Shown here in pieces: positions 7,909 to 17,238 of a stretch of 64,000 nucleotides of DNA (positions within the stretch are counted from its first letter, which is position 1; every line of letters begins with the position of its first letter). The position numbers were made by a program, and so were the translations under genes. The notes below the pieces were generated by a model. It was not told the origin of the DNA and made no database searches. It saw nothing but the letters and a program-made list of their open reading frames with translations. This DNA is from Streptomyces abikoensis (GTDB lineage Bacteria > Actinomycetota > Actinomycetes > Streptomycetales > Streptomycetaceae), in the NCBI RefSeq assembly GCF_014648775.1, contig NZ_BMRT01000007.1:186001-250000 (forward strand), in the 5' to 3' direction.

Positions 7909-9231
7909 TCAGTCGAGAAGGACGACCTCCACCTCGGCGCCCGGGTCCACGGACGTGGTGTCCTCGGGGACGACGATCAGGGCGTTGGCGTCGGCGAGGG
8001 CCTTGACCAGGTGGGAGCCGGCCCCGCCGACCGGTGTGACCTCGCCGTCCGCGTACCGGCCGCGCAGGAACTGCCGCTTCCCCGCCGGGGAGGATTTCAC
8101 CCCGTCCGCGCACACCGCCCGTACCGTCTCGCGGTCGGCGGGCGGGAGCCCCATCAGGGCGCGCAGCGCGGGCCGGACGAAGAGCTCGAAGGAGACGTAC
8201 GAGCTGACGGGGTTGCCCGGCAGCGCGAAGAGGGGGACGCGGTCGGGGCCGACGCGGCCGAAGCCCTGGGGCTTGCCGGGCTGCATGGCCAGCCGCCGGA
8301 AGGAGACCTTCCCCTCCGTGCCGGTCAGCCCGGTCAGGGCCTCCTTGACCACGTCGTACGCGCCGACGCTGACGCCGCCGCTGGTGACGACGGCGTCGGC
8401 GCGCACGAGCTGGTCCTCCAGGGTGGCGCGGAAGACCACGGGGTCGTCGTCGACGGCGCCGACGCGGTAGGCGAGGGCGCCGGCGTCCCGGGCGCAGGCG
8501 GTGAGCATGAAGCTGTTGGAGTCGTGGATGCGGCCCTCGCCCAGGGGCTCGCCGGGCGGCACGAGCTCGCTGCCGGTGGAGAGCACGACGACGCGGGGGC
8601 GGGGCCGGACGGTCACGGTGGCGCGGCCGATGGCCGCCAGCAGCCCGAGCTGGGCGGGTCCGAGGACGGTACCGGCCCGGGCGGCGATCTCCCCGGCGGC
8701 GACGTCGCTGCCGCGGTCGCGGATGTGGGCGCGGGCGGCGACGGGGCGGTGGACGCGGACCTCGCCGAAGCCGTCGCCGTCCTCGGGGGCGTCCTGCCCG
8801 GCGGGGGCCATCGTCGTGGCCGGGCCCTCGCCGCTCTCGCCGTCGGTCCACTCGACGGGGACGACGGCCTCGGCGCCGGGCGGCAGCGGGGCGCCCGTCA
8901 TGATCCGCACGGCCTCGCCGGGACCCACGGGGGGCAGCTCGGCGCTGCCCGCCGCGATGTCGCCGACGACGGTGAGCACGGCGGGGAACTCCTCGCTCGC
9001 GCCCGCCACGTCGGCGGTCCGGACGGCGTAGCCGTCCATGGAACTGTTGTCGAAGGGGGGCAGGGCGGCGGGCACGACGACGTCCTCCACCAGCACACAG
9101 CCCTGCGCGTCCAGGAGTTGCAGCTCGATGGGCTCCAACGGGCGGATCTTCCCGAGGATGTCGTCGAGGTGCTCGTCCACGGACCAGATGCGGTCCCCTC
9201 CGGCGGCCGACCCGTCCGTCTCGCTGCTCAA
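7909..9231 (-). CDS. glp: gephyrin-like molybdotransferase Glp (MoeA family)
   Basis: About 440 residues with MoeA architecture: N-terminal SVDEHLDDILGKIRPL, PPFDNSSMDGYAV, a central VVTSGGVSVGAYD of the MogA-like domain, and LPGNPVSSYVSFELF. MoeA inserts molybdate into adenylyl-molybdopterin. In actinobacteria the copy next to sepX/glpR is called Glp and also binds FtsZ. The start is uncertain. A TTG at 9231, 4 bases after the galU stop and 10 bases after GAGGAG, is preferred; an ATG at 9255 inside galU is an alternative. Confidence 0.9.
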   Translation of the reverse strand: MSSETDGSAAGGDRIWSVDEHLDDILGKIRPLEPIELQLLDAQGCVLVEDVVVPAALPPFDNSSMDGYAVRTADVAGASEEFPAVLTVVGDIAAGSAELPPVGPGEAVRIMTGAPLPPGAEAVVPVEWTDGESGEGPATTMAPAGQDAPEDGDGFGEVRVHRPVAARAHIRDRGSDVAAGEIAARAGTVLGPAQLGLLAAIGRATVTVRPRPRVVVLSTGSELVPPGEPLGEGRIHDSNSFMLTACARDAGALAYRVGAVDDDPVVFRATLEDQLVRADAVVTSGGVSVGAYDVVKEALTGLTGTEGKVSFRRLAMQPGKPQGFGRVGPDRVPLFALPGNPVSSYVSFELFVRPALRALMGLPPADRETVRAVCADGVKSSPAGKRQFLRGRYADGEVTPVGGAGSHLVKALADANALIVVPEDTTSVDPGAEVEVVLLD

Positions 9232-9235
9232 GTCG

Positions 9236-10138
9236 CTACATCTCCTCGGTGACATAACTCCGGAGCCAGGCCCGGAAGTCCGGTCCCAGATCCTCGCGTT
9301 CGCATGCCAGTCTGACAATGGCACGCAGATAGTCACCTCGGTCGCCGGTGTCGTAGCGGCGGCCCTTGAAGACGACGCCGTGCACGGGCCCGCCGAGGCC
9401 GGGCTCGGCGGCCAGGGCCTGGAGGGCGTCGGTGAGCTGGATCTCGCCGCCGCGGCCGGGCTCGGTCTCGCGCAGCACGTCGAAGACGGCGGGGTCGAGG
9501 ACGTAGCGGCCGATCACCGCGTAGTTGCTGGGCGCCTCGGCGAGGGCGGGCTTCTCGATCAGGCCGGTGACCTCGACGACGTCCTCGACGTCGGTGGGCT
9601 TGACGGCCGCGCAGCCGTACATCCCGATCTGCGCGGGGTCGACCTCCATCAGCGCGATCACACTGCCGCCGTGCCGGCGCTGGATGTCGACCATGCGCGA
9701 GAGCAGCGGGTCGCGCGCGTCGATCAGGTCGTCGCCGAGCAGTACGGCGAAGGGCTCGTCGCCCACGTGCGGGGCGGCGCACAGCACGGCGTGGCCCAGG
9801 CCCCGGGGGTCGCCCTGGCGCACGTAGTGCATGGTGGCGAGATCGCTGGACTCCTGGACCTTCGCGAGGCGGGAGGCGTCGCCCTTGCGCCGCAGGGCCT
9901 CCTCGAGCTCGTAATTGCGGTCGAAGTGGTCCTCGAGGGGCCGCTTGTTACGGCCTGTGATCATCAGGACGTCCGACAAACCCGCGTGAACCGCTTCCTC
10001 CACCACGTACTGGATCGCCGGCTTGTCGACGACCGGCAGCATCTCCTTGGGGGTGGCCTTGGTGGCCGGGAGAAAACGGGTTCCGAGCCCGGCGGCAGGG
10101 ATGACAGCCTTGCTGATCCGAGGGCGCGATTGAGTCAT
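9236..10138 (-). CDS. galU: UTP-glucose-1-phosphate uridylyltransferase
   Basis: 300 residues. AVIPAAGLGTRFLPATKATPKEM is the nucleotidyltransferase signature of GalU-type pyrophosphorylases, with Arg and Lys that contact the UTP phosphates. Further GalU blocks are VDKPAIQYVVEEAV, GDDLIDA and EIQLTDAL. It makes UDP-glucose from UTP and glucose-1-phosphate for glycan and trehalose metabolism. It heads the minus-strand series into glp-moaC-mogA-rimJ and is divergent from the folate ligase gene, with an 80-base promoter region between. Confidence 0.96.
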   Translation of the reverse strand: MTQSRPRISKAVIPAAGLGTRFLPATKATPKEMLPVVDKPAIQYVVEEAVHAGLSDVLMITGRNKRPLEDHFDRNYELEEALRRKGDASRLAKVQESSDLATMHYVRQGDPRGLGHAVLCAAPHVGDEPFAVLLGDDLIDARDPLLSRMVDIQRRHGGSVIALMEVDPAQIGMYGCAAVKPTDVEDVVEVTGLIEKPALAEAPSNYAVIGRYVLDPAVFDVLRETEPGRGGEIQLTDALQALAAEPGLGGPVHGVVFKGRRYDTGDRGDYLRAIVRLACEREDLGPDFRAWLRSYVTEEM

Positions 10139-10218
10139 GGGCCGAACACTAACCGTTGGGACTGAGCGGAAGATGTGACTCCGCCGAGTATGACCCCAGA
10201 CAGGAGAATGCCGAAACC

Positions 10219-10821
10219 ATGTGTGCGTCAGCAGAGGTCCCCCAGCCCGACAAGGCGGCGTTGCGGCGCGCCCTCCTGGCGGCGAGAGCCGGGCTGACCA
10301 GGGACGACGTCCGCGCGCACGAGGCCGGGCTGGGCCGGCGCGCCCTGGAGCTGCCGGAGCTGGCGCGGGCGCGGACGGTGGCGGCGTACGTGTCCGTCGG
10401 CACGGAGCCGGGCACCCGCGCGCTGCTGGACACGCTGCGTGACCGCGGGACGCGGGTGCTGCTGCCGGTGCTGCTGCCGGACAACGATCTCGACTGGGGG
10501 CTCTACCGGGGCCCGGAGCACCTCGTCCGGGCGGGGCGGGGCCTGCTGGAGCCCGACGGGGAGCGGCTCGGCCCCGAGGCCGTCACCGGCGCCGACGCCG
10601 TGCTGCTGCCCGGGCTCGCCGTGGACGGGCGCGGGCTGCGGCTGGGGCGGGGCGGCGGCTCGTACGACCGGGTGCTGGCCCGGCTGGACCGCGCGGGGGC
10701 CGATCCCGCGCGGATCGTGCTCCTCTACGACAACGAGGTGGTCGCGCGGGTCCCGGAGGAACCGCACGACCACCCCGTGCACGCGGTGATCACCCCTGCC
10801 GGGGTCCGCCGCTTCGGCTAG
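10219..10821 (+). CDS. 5-formyltetrahydrofolate cyclo-ligase
   Basis: 200 residues. LPGLAVDGRGLRLGRGGGSYDR is the conserved folate/ATP binding block of the cyclo-ligase (MTHFS) family, and N-terminal KAALRRALLAAR carries the first substrate-contact Arg/Lys motif. It converts 5-formyl-THF to 5,10-methenyl-THF with ATP hydrolysis, salvaging an inhibitory folate. The ATG at 10219 is preceded by CAGGAGA; an upstream in-frame ATG overlaps the galU promoter region and was not used. Its stop is 9 bases from that of the convergent penicillin-acylase-like gene. Confidence 0.93.
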   Translation: MCASAEVPQPDKAALRRALLAARAGLTRDDVRAHEAGLGRRALELPELARARTVAAYVSVGTEPGTRALLDTLRDRGTRVLLPVLLPDNDLDWGLYRGPEHLVRAGRGLLEPDGERLGPEAVTGADAVLLPGLAVDGRGLRLGRGGGSYDRVLARLDRAGADPARIVLLYDNEVVARVPEEPHDHPVHAVITPAGVRRFG

Positions 10822-10830
10822 CGCCGAGCG

Positions 10831-13779
10831 CTACGGCTTGAGCGTCAGCACCGCGTCCTTGCTCTTCTCGACGGCTTCCTTGCCGAAAGCCCACGGCAGG
10901 AGCTCGCCCTTGGCCCACTTGTCCGTCTGGTCGTAGTAGTGGGCGTTGTAGGCGTGGCCGGAGGCGCCGGTGAGGTTGATCCAGCGGGACTTGTCGAGGT
11001 CGGCGAGGTTGACGACCATCCGCATGGACGGTACCCAGACGACCCCGTAGCCGCCCGCCGCGTTCCAGCCGGCGGCGTTGACCGCCGCCTCGCCGCCCGC
11101 GAGGTTCCAGGGGCCCCGGTTGAGCATCCACCGGACGATGCCGGGGCCCTCCTTGCCGAGGGTCTGGTTCTTCAGGTTCAGCTGGTGCAGCCGGCCCCAG
11201 CTCCACTGGGTGACGTCCTTGCCGAGCTTGGACGTCAGCTCCCAGCGGGCGTCGATCATGGCCTTGGCCAGCAGCTGGTCACGGTTGGCGGCACCCGGGT
11301 TCGCCCGCGTGCCGTTGGTCTTCCACCAGGCGTTGTCGGGCTTGTCGAGGATGTTGCGGACGACCTCGAACCAGCGGTCGCCACCGTCGGGCTGCGCGTT
11401 GTCGGGGTCGCGCTCGCCGCACTCGAGGACGAGGCGGGTGTTGCCGTCCAGGTCCTCCTGCGGGCCGGAGTCGTTCGCCGGGCGCACCCGCAGGCACTGG
11501 CCCTTGACCCGCAGCTCCTTGGGGAGCTTGTTGCCGAAGGCGAGCTTGAGGGTGTTGCGCCACACCGCGTTGAAGTAGGCGGCGGCCGCCGAGTCGGGCT
11601 CCTGGGTGTAGTCCCAGTCCTTCAGCAGCTTCTGCGCCTCGCGGACGTACTTCGTCTCGCGCTCGTTGGCGCCCTTGACGTCGATCTTGAGCAGGTAGGG
11701 CGTCAGCAGCTTGCCGATCTCGCTGCTGTTGTCCATCTGCATCTTCTGCATGTCCTCCGTCGAGATCTTCCCGCCGTCCTTGATCTTCGACTGGATCATG
11801 TCGTTTATCCGCTGGCTGCGGGCGCCGTAGCCCCAGTCCTGCGTCAGGAGGTACGGGTAGCTCTTGTCGGCGACGGCCTGGTTGGCGGTGACGATGTAGC
11901 CGCGCTTGGGGTTGTAGTCGTACGGCAGCGCGGACTGCGGCACGTAGTCGGTCCACTGGTAGGCCGGGTCCCAGCCGGGGGCGGGCAGCCGGCCGTCGGG
12001 CGTGGCGGGCTGCGCGCCGGGCTTGGCGCCGTCCTTGGCGTCGACCTTGCCGTCGCCGTTGACGTCGGTCTTCGGCTCACCGGTGGCGCCGCCCTGCGCG
12101 GGGGTGCCGTTGGCGCCGCCCGTGCCGTTCCGGCCGGTGGTGCCGGTCTGGCCCGTCTCGCCGCCCTTGGCCGCGTCGACGCCCGCCTTGCCGCGGACCG
12201 GGATGCGGCCCGGGGCCTGGTAGCCGATGTTGCCCTTGGTGTCGGCGTAGATCAGGTTCTGCGAGGGGACGTCGAAGTCGGCCGCGGCCTTGCGGAAGGC
12301 GGCCCAGTCGCCCGCCTGGTCCAGCGCGAACAGGGCGTCCATCGTCTTGCCCGGGTCCAGCGCGGTCCAGCGCAGCGCGACGGCGTAGCCCTCGGCGCGG
12401 TCCGGCGCCGGGTCCTGCACGGGCGCCTTCTCGCCGACCTTGACGAGCTCGTCGTTGCGGTCGGAGACGATCGGTCCGTTGTTGGTCTCGCGGACGGTGA
12501 TCTCACGGCTCTTCTCGCCCGCGACCTTGATGGTCTCCTTGCGGGTGACGAAGGGCTTCTGCTTGCCGTCGTAGAGGTAGCTGTCGGCGGTGACCTTCTC
12601 CAGGTAGAGGTCGGAGACGTCGGCGCCGAGGTTGGTCATGCCCCAGGCGATGTCCTTGTTGTGGCCGATGACCACGCCGGGCATGCCCGCGAAGGTGTAG
12701 CCGGCCACGTCGAACGGGCACTGCTCGCCGGTGGTGTTGCAGTGGAGGCCCATCTGGTACCAGAGGGAGGGCATCTGCGGCGCGAGGTGCGGGTCGTTGG
12801 CCAGCAGCGGCTTTCCGGTCGTCGTGTACAGGCCGGAGACCACCCACGAGTTGGAGCCGATGCCGTTGCCGCTGGGGCCGAGCAGGGCCGGGATCTTCTC
12901 CAGGGAGCTCGACAGCGAGGCCAGACTGCCGCGCAGGCCGTTCGCCGCGCCCGCGCCCCCGGCGGTCGCCGGGTTCTGCGCGCCGGCGGCCTGGGTGCCA
13001 CCGGTGGCGGCGCCCTTGGGGTCGAAGGTCTTGGTGCCGTCGACCGCGCCGCCCTCGACGATCGGCTTGTTCCGGTCGTACGGGTACGCCGGGTACAGCT
13101 CGTCGATCTGCTGGGGGGTCAGCCTCGAGGACGCCAGGGAGCGGTCGATCTCGTCCTTCATGTTGCCGCGCAGGTCCCAGGCCATCGCCTTGAGCCAGGC
13201 GACGGAGTCGACCGGGGTCCAGGGCTCGGGCTTGTAGTCGTGTCGGAACTCGAGGGCGGCGTACTCGACGGACAGCGACTTGCCCTTGTGGTCCTTCAGA
13301 TAGGCGTTGACTCCGTCGGAGTAGGCCTGGAGCCACTTCTTGGTGGTCGCCGACAGCTTGGTGTCGTACTCCTGCTGCGCGACCTTGCGCCAGCCCATGG
13401 TGCGCAGGAAGGCGTCGGTCTCCACCTGGCCGGATCCGAACATCTCGGAGAGCCGTCCGGCCGTCAGATGACGGCGGACGTCCATCTCCCAGAAGCGGTC
13501 CTGCGCCTGGACGAAGCCCTGGGCGCGGAAGAGGTCCTCGGCCGTATCGGCGTAGACCTGGGGAATGCCGTGGTCGTCGCGGACGACCTTCACCTGACCG
13601 GACAGGCCCTTGAGCTGAAGGGTTCCGTCGGTCTCGGGGAAGGAGGCGCGAACGGTGCTGACGCTCCAGTACGCGCCGAAGGCGACGCCCGCCACGAGCA
13701 GCAGCACGGTGGTGATCACGAGCAGGCGGGCGCGTCGCCCCTTCTTCTTTTTGCCGGGGCCGTTCTTGTTGGCGGGCAT
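10831..13779 (-). CDS. penicillin-acylase-family N-terminal-nucleophile hydrolase, membrane-anchored, with Ca-loop insert
   Basis: 982 residues. A lysine-rich N-terminus and one membrane helix (about 18-40) anchor it outside the membrane. The alpha-chain block VKVVRDDHGIPQVYADT and the junction GIGSNSWVVSG identify the family; cleavage before Ser309 would expose the nucleophile. It hydrolyses amides such as beta-lactam side chains or acyl-homoserine lactones; the substrate is unknown. Between GRIPVRGKAG and GWDPAYQW lies a Gly/Thr/Pro-rich insert holding one dockerin/EF-like loop, DVNGDGKVDAKD (encoded at 12031-12066). ATG at 13779 follows AAGGACAGC; upstream in-frame codons are unsupported. 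Confidence 0.93.
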   Translation of the reverse strand: MPANKNGPGKKKKGRRARLLVITTVLLLVAGVAFGAYWSVSTVRASFPETDGTLQLKGLSGQVKVVRDDHGIPQVYADTAEDLFRAQGFVQAQDRFWEMDVRRHLTAGRLSEMFGSGQVETDAFLRTMGWRKVAQQEYDTKLSATTKKWLQAYSDGVNAYLKDHKGKSLSVEYAALEFRHDYKPEPWTPVDSVAWLKAMAWDLRGNMKDEIDRSLASSRLTPQQIDELYPAYPYDRNKPIVEGGAVDGTKTFDPKGAATGGTQAAGAQNPATAGGAGAANGLRGSLASLSSSLEKIPALLGPSGNGIGSNSWVVSGLYTTTGKPLLANDPHLAPQMPSLWYQMGLHCNTTGEQCPFDVAGYTFAGMPGVVIGHNKDIAWGMTNLGADVSDLYLEKVTADSYLYDGKQKPFVTRKETIKVAGEKSREITVRETNNGPIVSDRNDELVKVGEKAPVQDPAPDRAEGYAVALRWTALDPGKTMDALFALDQAGDWAAFRKAAADFDVPSQNLIYADTKGNIGYQAPGRIPVRGKAGVDAAKGGETGQTGTTGRNGTGGANGTPAQGGATGEPKTDVNGDGKVDAKDGAKPGAQPATPDGRLPAPGWDPAYQWTDYVPQSALPYDYNPKRGYIVTANQAVADKSYPYLLTQDWGYGARSQRINDMIQSKIKDGGKISTEDMQKMQMDNSSEIGKLLTPYLLKIDVKGANERETKYVREAQKLLKDWDYTQEPDSAAAAYFNAVWRNTLKLAFGNKLPKELRVKGQCLRVRPANDSGPQEDLDGNTRLVLECGERDPDNAQPDGGDRWFEVVRNILDKPDNAWWKTNGTRANPGAANRDQLLAKAMIDARWELTSKLGKDVTQWSWGRLHQLNLKNQTLGKEGPGIVRWMLNRGPWNLAGGEAAVNAAGWNAAGGYGVVWVPSMRMVVNLADLDKSRWINLTGASGHAYNAHYYDQTDKWAKGELLPWAFGKEAVEKSKDAVLTLKP

Positions 13780-14073
13780 CGCTGTCCTTAGAGGGGCAGA
13801 TGGTCCTGGGAATGCTGGAAGCAACCATAGGCGCAGGGCGCGGGAGACCCGGACGCGGTGCCGTGCCGACGGCATCCGGCCAGGCGCGGCCGTGCCGAAG
13901 AGGCGTTAAGAACCCGTAAAATATTAGATGAGGAAATTAACTTCCTCTGGACGCATCCCCCATTGCCCCCGCCCTCGCGGCTCCCAGGACAGGAGGAACG
14001 TTTCGGCTCGCATCGTGAACATCCCGACGCCGTATGACGACGCCCGTGGAACACCTCGTGAAGGGACCGGCCC
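13780..14073. other. divergent promoter region of the acylase and antiporter genes
   Basis: 294 bases with an unusually AT-rich core (13905-13950) containing AAAATATTAG and a 6-bp inverted repeat (13930-13935 with 13942-13947, six-base spacer). Likely promoter/operator material; no riboswitch fold was recognised. Confidence 0.4.
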
Positions 14074-15630
14074 CTGACTGTCCACCACCTCAACGAACTC
14101 CTGCTGATCTGCTCGCTCGTGCTGCTCGTCGCGGTGGCGGCGGTCCGGATCTCCTCGCGCAGCGGGCTGCCCAGCCTGCTCCTCTACCTCGGCATGGGCG
14201 TCGCCATCGGCCAGGACGGCATCGGCGTCTCCTTCAACGACGTCGGCCTCACCCAGGTCATCGGCTACGCCGCGCTGGTCGTGATCCTCGCCGAGGGCGG
14301 TCTCGGCACGAAGTGGCACGAGATCAAGCCGGCGCTGCCCGCCGCGGCCGTGCTCTCCACCTTCGGTGTCGCGGTGAGCGTCGGTGTGACGGCCGCCGCC
14401 GCCCACTACCTGGCCGGCGTCGAATGGCGCCAGGCACTGATCATCGGCGCCGTGGTGTCCTCCACGGACGCGGCCGCCGTCTTCTCCGTCCTGCGGAACG
14501 TTCCGCTGCCCGGCCGGCTCACGGGTGTCCTGGAGGCCGAGTCCGGCTTCAACGACGCCCCCGTCGTCATCCTCGTCGTGGCCTTCTCGGCCGCCGGACC
14601 GGTCGACCACTGGTACCTGCTGCTGGGCAAGATCGCCCTGGAGCTGGTCATCGGCGCCGCCGCCGGCCTGCTGATAGGCATGGCGGGCGCCTACGGCCTG
14701 CGACACGTGGCCCTACCCGCCTCCGGCCTCTACCCGATCGCCGTCATGGCCATCGCCGTCACCGCCTACGCGGCCGGCGCGCTCGCCCACGGCTCGGGCT
14801 TCCTGGCCGTCTATCTCGCCGCCCTGATCCTCGGCAACGCCAAGCTGCCGCACTCGCCGGCCACCCGCGGCTTCGCCGAGGGGCTGGGCTGGATCGCCCA
14901 GATCGGCATGTTCGTCCTGCTGGGCCTGCTGGTCACCCCCCACGAGCTGGGCGACGACATCGTGCCCGCGCTGGTGGTGGGCCTGGTGCTCACGATGGTG
15001 GCCCGCCCGCTGTCCGTGTTCCTGAGCACGGCGCCCTTCGGGACGCCCTGGCAGGAGAAGGCGCTGCTGTCCTGGGCGGGGCTGCGCGGCGCGGTGCCCA
15101 TCGTGCTGGCGACCATCCCCATGGTCGCCGGGGTCCCCGACAGCCGCCGGATCTTCAACATCGTCTTCGTGCTGGTGATCGTCTACACGCTGGTACAGGG
15201 CCCGACCCTGCCCTGGCTGGCCCGGCACCTGAAGCTGGGCGACGGCGACGAGGCCCGGGACCTGGGCATCGAGTCGGCGCCCCTGGAGCGGCTGCGCGGG
15301 CATCTGCTGTCGGTCTCCGTCCCCGACGGTTCGCGGATGCATGGCGTGGAGGTGAGCGAGCTGCGGCTGCCCGCCGGGGCCGCCGTCACCCTGGTCGTCC
15401 GCGACGGCGCGAGCTTCGTGCCGGGCCCCGCGACCGTCCTGCGCCACGGCGACGAGCTGCTGGTGGTGGCCACCGACCCGGTGCGCGACGCGACCGAGCG
15501 ACGACTGCGCGCGGTCGGCGAGGGCGGCAAGCTGGCCGGCTGGCTGGGCGCGGCCCCCGAACCCCCGGAAAGTGCGGGGGCAAAGCGGCGAGCAAAGAAG
15601 GGTCTGGTGAAGAAGAGGTTGGTTAAGTAA
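14074..15630 (+). CDS. potassium/proton antiporter, CPA1 type with RCK-C domain
   Basis: About 518 residues: a 12-13-helix cation/proton antiporter domain (SGLPSLLLYLGMGVAIG, VSSTDAAAVFSVLRN, ESGFNDAPVVILV), followed by a cytoplasmic TrkA-C (RCK_C) domain around SVPDGSRMHGVEVSELRLP and a Lys-rich tail. It likely expels K+ in exchange for protons. The N-terminus is best explained by a rare CTG start at 14074 (TVHHLNELLLICSL), 8 bases after AAGGGA, because the next candidate, GTG at 14119, would cut into the first membrane helix. RCK_C domains often bind cyclic di-AMP, but this is not shown here. Confidence 0.92.
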   Translation: MTVHHLNELLLICSLVLLVAVAAVRISSRSGLPSLLLYLGMGVAIGQDGIGVSFNDVGLTQVIGYAALVVILAEGGLGTKWHEIKPALPAAAVLSTFGVAVSVGVTAAAAHYLAGVEWRQALIIGAVVSSTDAAAVFSVLRNVPLPGRLTGVLEAESGFNDAPVVILVVAFSAAGPVDHWYLLLGKIALELVIGAAAGLLIGMAGAYGLRHVALPASGLYPIAVMAIAVTAYAAGALAHGSGFLAVYLAALILGNAKLPHSPATRGFAEGLGWIAQIGMFVLLGLLVTPHELGDDIVPALVVGLVLTMVARPLSVFLSTAPFGTPWQEKALLSWAGLRGAVPIVLATIPMVAGVPDSRRIFNIVFVLVIVYTLVQGPTLPWLARHLKLGDGDEARDLGIESAPLERLRGHLLSVSVPDGSRMHGVEVSELRLPAGAAVTLVVRDGASFVPGPATVLRHGDELLVVATDPVRDATERRLRAVGEGGKLAGWLGAAPEPPESAGAKRRAKKGLVKKRLVK

Positions 15631-15891
15631 GATATTCGACTATTCGCGTGCGTACCGGGAGTCCCCGGGAGTCCCTGAGGGGCCTCACACGTCACGCGTG
15701 CAGACCCGAAAACATCGAACCAACTCTGCCTGACGCAGAGCTGGCGCGACCGCACGGCGGCCGTGGCCGCATGAGGCGGCCGGATCGGTATCTACCACGG
15801 TCCTGCGCGAGAGGACAGCTCTCGGCGCGCTCCGTGCGACGTTTTTCCCGTTCGTCCGGAGCGTGCTACCAGGCGGCGGAAAGGCCGGACC

Positions 15892-17172
15892 GTGGCAGCC
15901 ACGGTCAATGACACCGACGGGGCCCGCGCCGGGTACGGCAGCCTGCTGCGCACGCGCGGCGCGCTGTCGTTCCTGCTCCCCGGGTTCCTGGCGCGCCAGC
16001 CGTTCGCGATGCTGACGATCGGCATCCTGCTGCTGGTCAACGACACCACCGGCTCCTACGGCACCGCGGGCACCGTCTCGGCGACGGCGGGCGTGGCCAT
16101 GGCCCTGTTCGCCCCGCTGAGCGGCAAGCTCGCGGACCGCTTCGGACAGGCCGCCGTGCTCATTCCCGGCGTCGTCGTCCACGCCGCCGCGATCTCCCTG
16201 CTGACGGCGCTCGCGCTCTCGCACGCGCCCCTGTGGGCGCTGCTCGCGGCGGCCGTGCCGGCGGGCGCGTCGACCCCGCAGATCGGCCCGATGGTCCGGG
16301 CCCGCTGGGCGGCCAAGCTGGACGGCTCGCCGCTGATGCCGACGGCCGCGGCCTTCGAGTCGGTCACCGACGAGTTCACGTTCGTGATCGGCCCGGTGCT
16401 GGCCACCGCGCTGTGCACCGGCGTCCACCCGGCGGCCGGCCTGATCGCCGAGGCGGCCCTGACGCTGATCGGCGGCCTGGTCTTCGCCTCCCAGCGGCGT
16501 ACGCAGCCCGTCCCGGCGGGCCGCGCGGCCGCCGACGGCGGCACCAAGAGCGTCTCCGCGCTCTCCGTACCGGGTGTCCGGGTGCTGGCGATCACCATGC
16601 TCGGGATCGGCACGGTCTTCGGCGGCATGCAGGTCTCGATGACCGCCTTCACCAAGGAGCTCGGCGAGCCCGGCCTCAACGGTCTGATGTACGGCACGTT
16701 CGCGGCCGGAAACATGATCGCGGGCATCGTCTGCGGCGCCATCGCCTGGAAGTCCAGCGCCCAGCGCCGGCTGCTGACCGCTTACCCGCTGCTGGTCCTG
16801 GCCACCACCCCGCTGTGGGCCGCGCACGCGCTGCCGCTGCTGGGCGCCGCGGGCCTGCTCGTGGGCCTGTGCATCGCGCCCTCGCTGATCACCGGCTACA
16901 CGCTGGTCGAGAAGCTCGTCCCGGCGAGCGCCCGGACGGAGGCCTTCACCTGGCTGACCGGCGCGGTCGGCCTGGGCCAGGCGGCCGGCGCCACCGTGGG
17001 CGGCCGGCTGATCGACGCCCACGGCGCGAGCACCGGCTTCCTGGTGCCGCTGGGCGGCACGGCGCTGGCGCTGGTGGTCCTGCTGGGGCTGCGCAAGGCG
17101 CTGACGCCGAAGGGCGAGTCGGTCGTCGCGGCACGTGGGGTCGGTCACCGTGAGCCCGTTTCGGTGGACTGA
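15892..17172 (+). CDS. MFS transporter
   Basis: 426-residue integral membrane protein with about 12 hydrophobic segments and MFS loops such as LSGKLADRFGQAAVL between helices 2 and 3. GTG start with AAAGG upstream. No substrate can be assigned; this subgroup (ALSFLLPGFLARQPFAMLTIG) is widespread in Streptomyces between the antiporter and the fmdB-like gene. The 260-base gap upstream holds its promoter and no other gene. Confidence 0.88.
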   Translation: MAATVNDTDGARAGYGSLLRTRGALSFLLPGFLARQPFAMLTIGILLLVNDTTGSYGTAGTVSATAGVAMALFAPLSGKLADRFGQAAVLIPGVVVHAAAISLLTALALSHAPLWALLAAAVPAGASTPQIGPMVRARWAAKLDGSPLMPTAAAFESVTDEFTFVIGPVLATALCTGVHPAAGLIAEAALTLIGGLVFASQRRTQPVPAGRAAADGGTKSVSALSVPGVRVLAITMLGIGTVFGGMQVSMTAFTKELGEPGLNGLMYGTFAAGNMIAGIVCGAIAWKSSAQRRLLTAYPLLVLATTPLWAAHALPLLGAAGLLVGLCIAPSLITGYTLVEKLVPASARTEAFTWLTGAVGLGQAAGATVGGRLIDAHGASTGFLVPLGGTALALVVLLGLRKALTPKGESVVAARGVGHREPVSVD

Positions 17173-17202
17173 CGGGCCGGAATACTGCACTATTGAGCGT
17201 CG

Positions 17203-17229
17203 TTAGCACTCATTGAGTGAGAGTGCCAG
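17203..17229 (+). promoter_or_regulatory. CIRCE-like HrcA operator overlapping the ribosome-binding site
   Basis: Left arm TTAGCACTC (17203-17211) is identical to the CIRCE consensus, spacer is exactly 9 bases, right arm GAGTGCCAG (17221-17229) matches 7 of 9 positions of GAGTGCTAA. The right arm runs into the AGGAGG at 17228-17233 of the FmdB-like gene. CIRCE is the binding site of the heat-shock repressor HrcA. Confidence 0.85.
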
Positions 17230-17238
17230 GAGGAACAA

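Noticed and set aside
10939..13791. 950-residue + strand open frame over the acylase gene
   Set aside because: Shadow frame; the minus strand carries all family motifs.
13780..14073. Cyclic di-AMP (ydaO) riboswitch upstream of the antiporter
   Set aside because: No ydaO core motifs were found; only a short inverted repeat and AT-rich promoter-like DNA.
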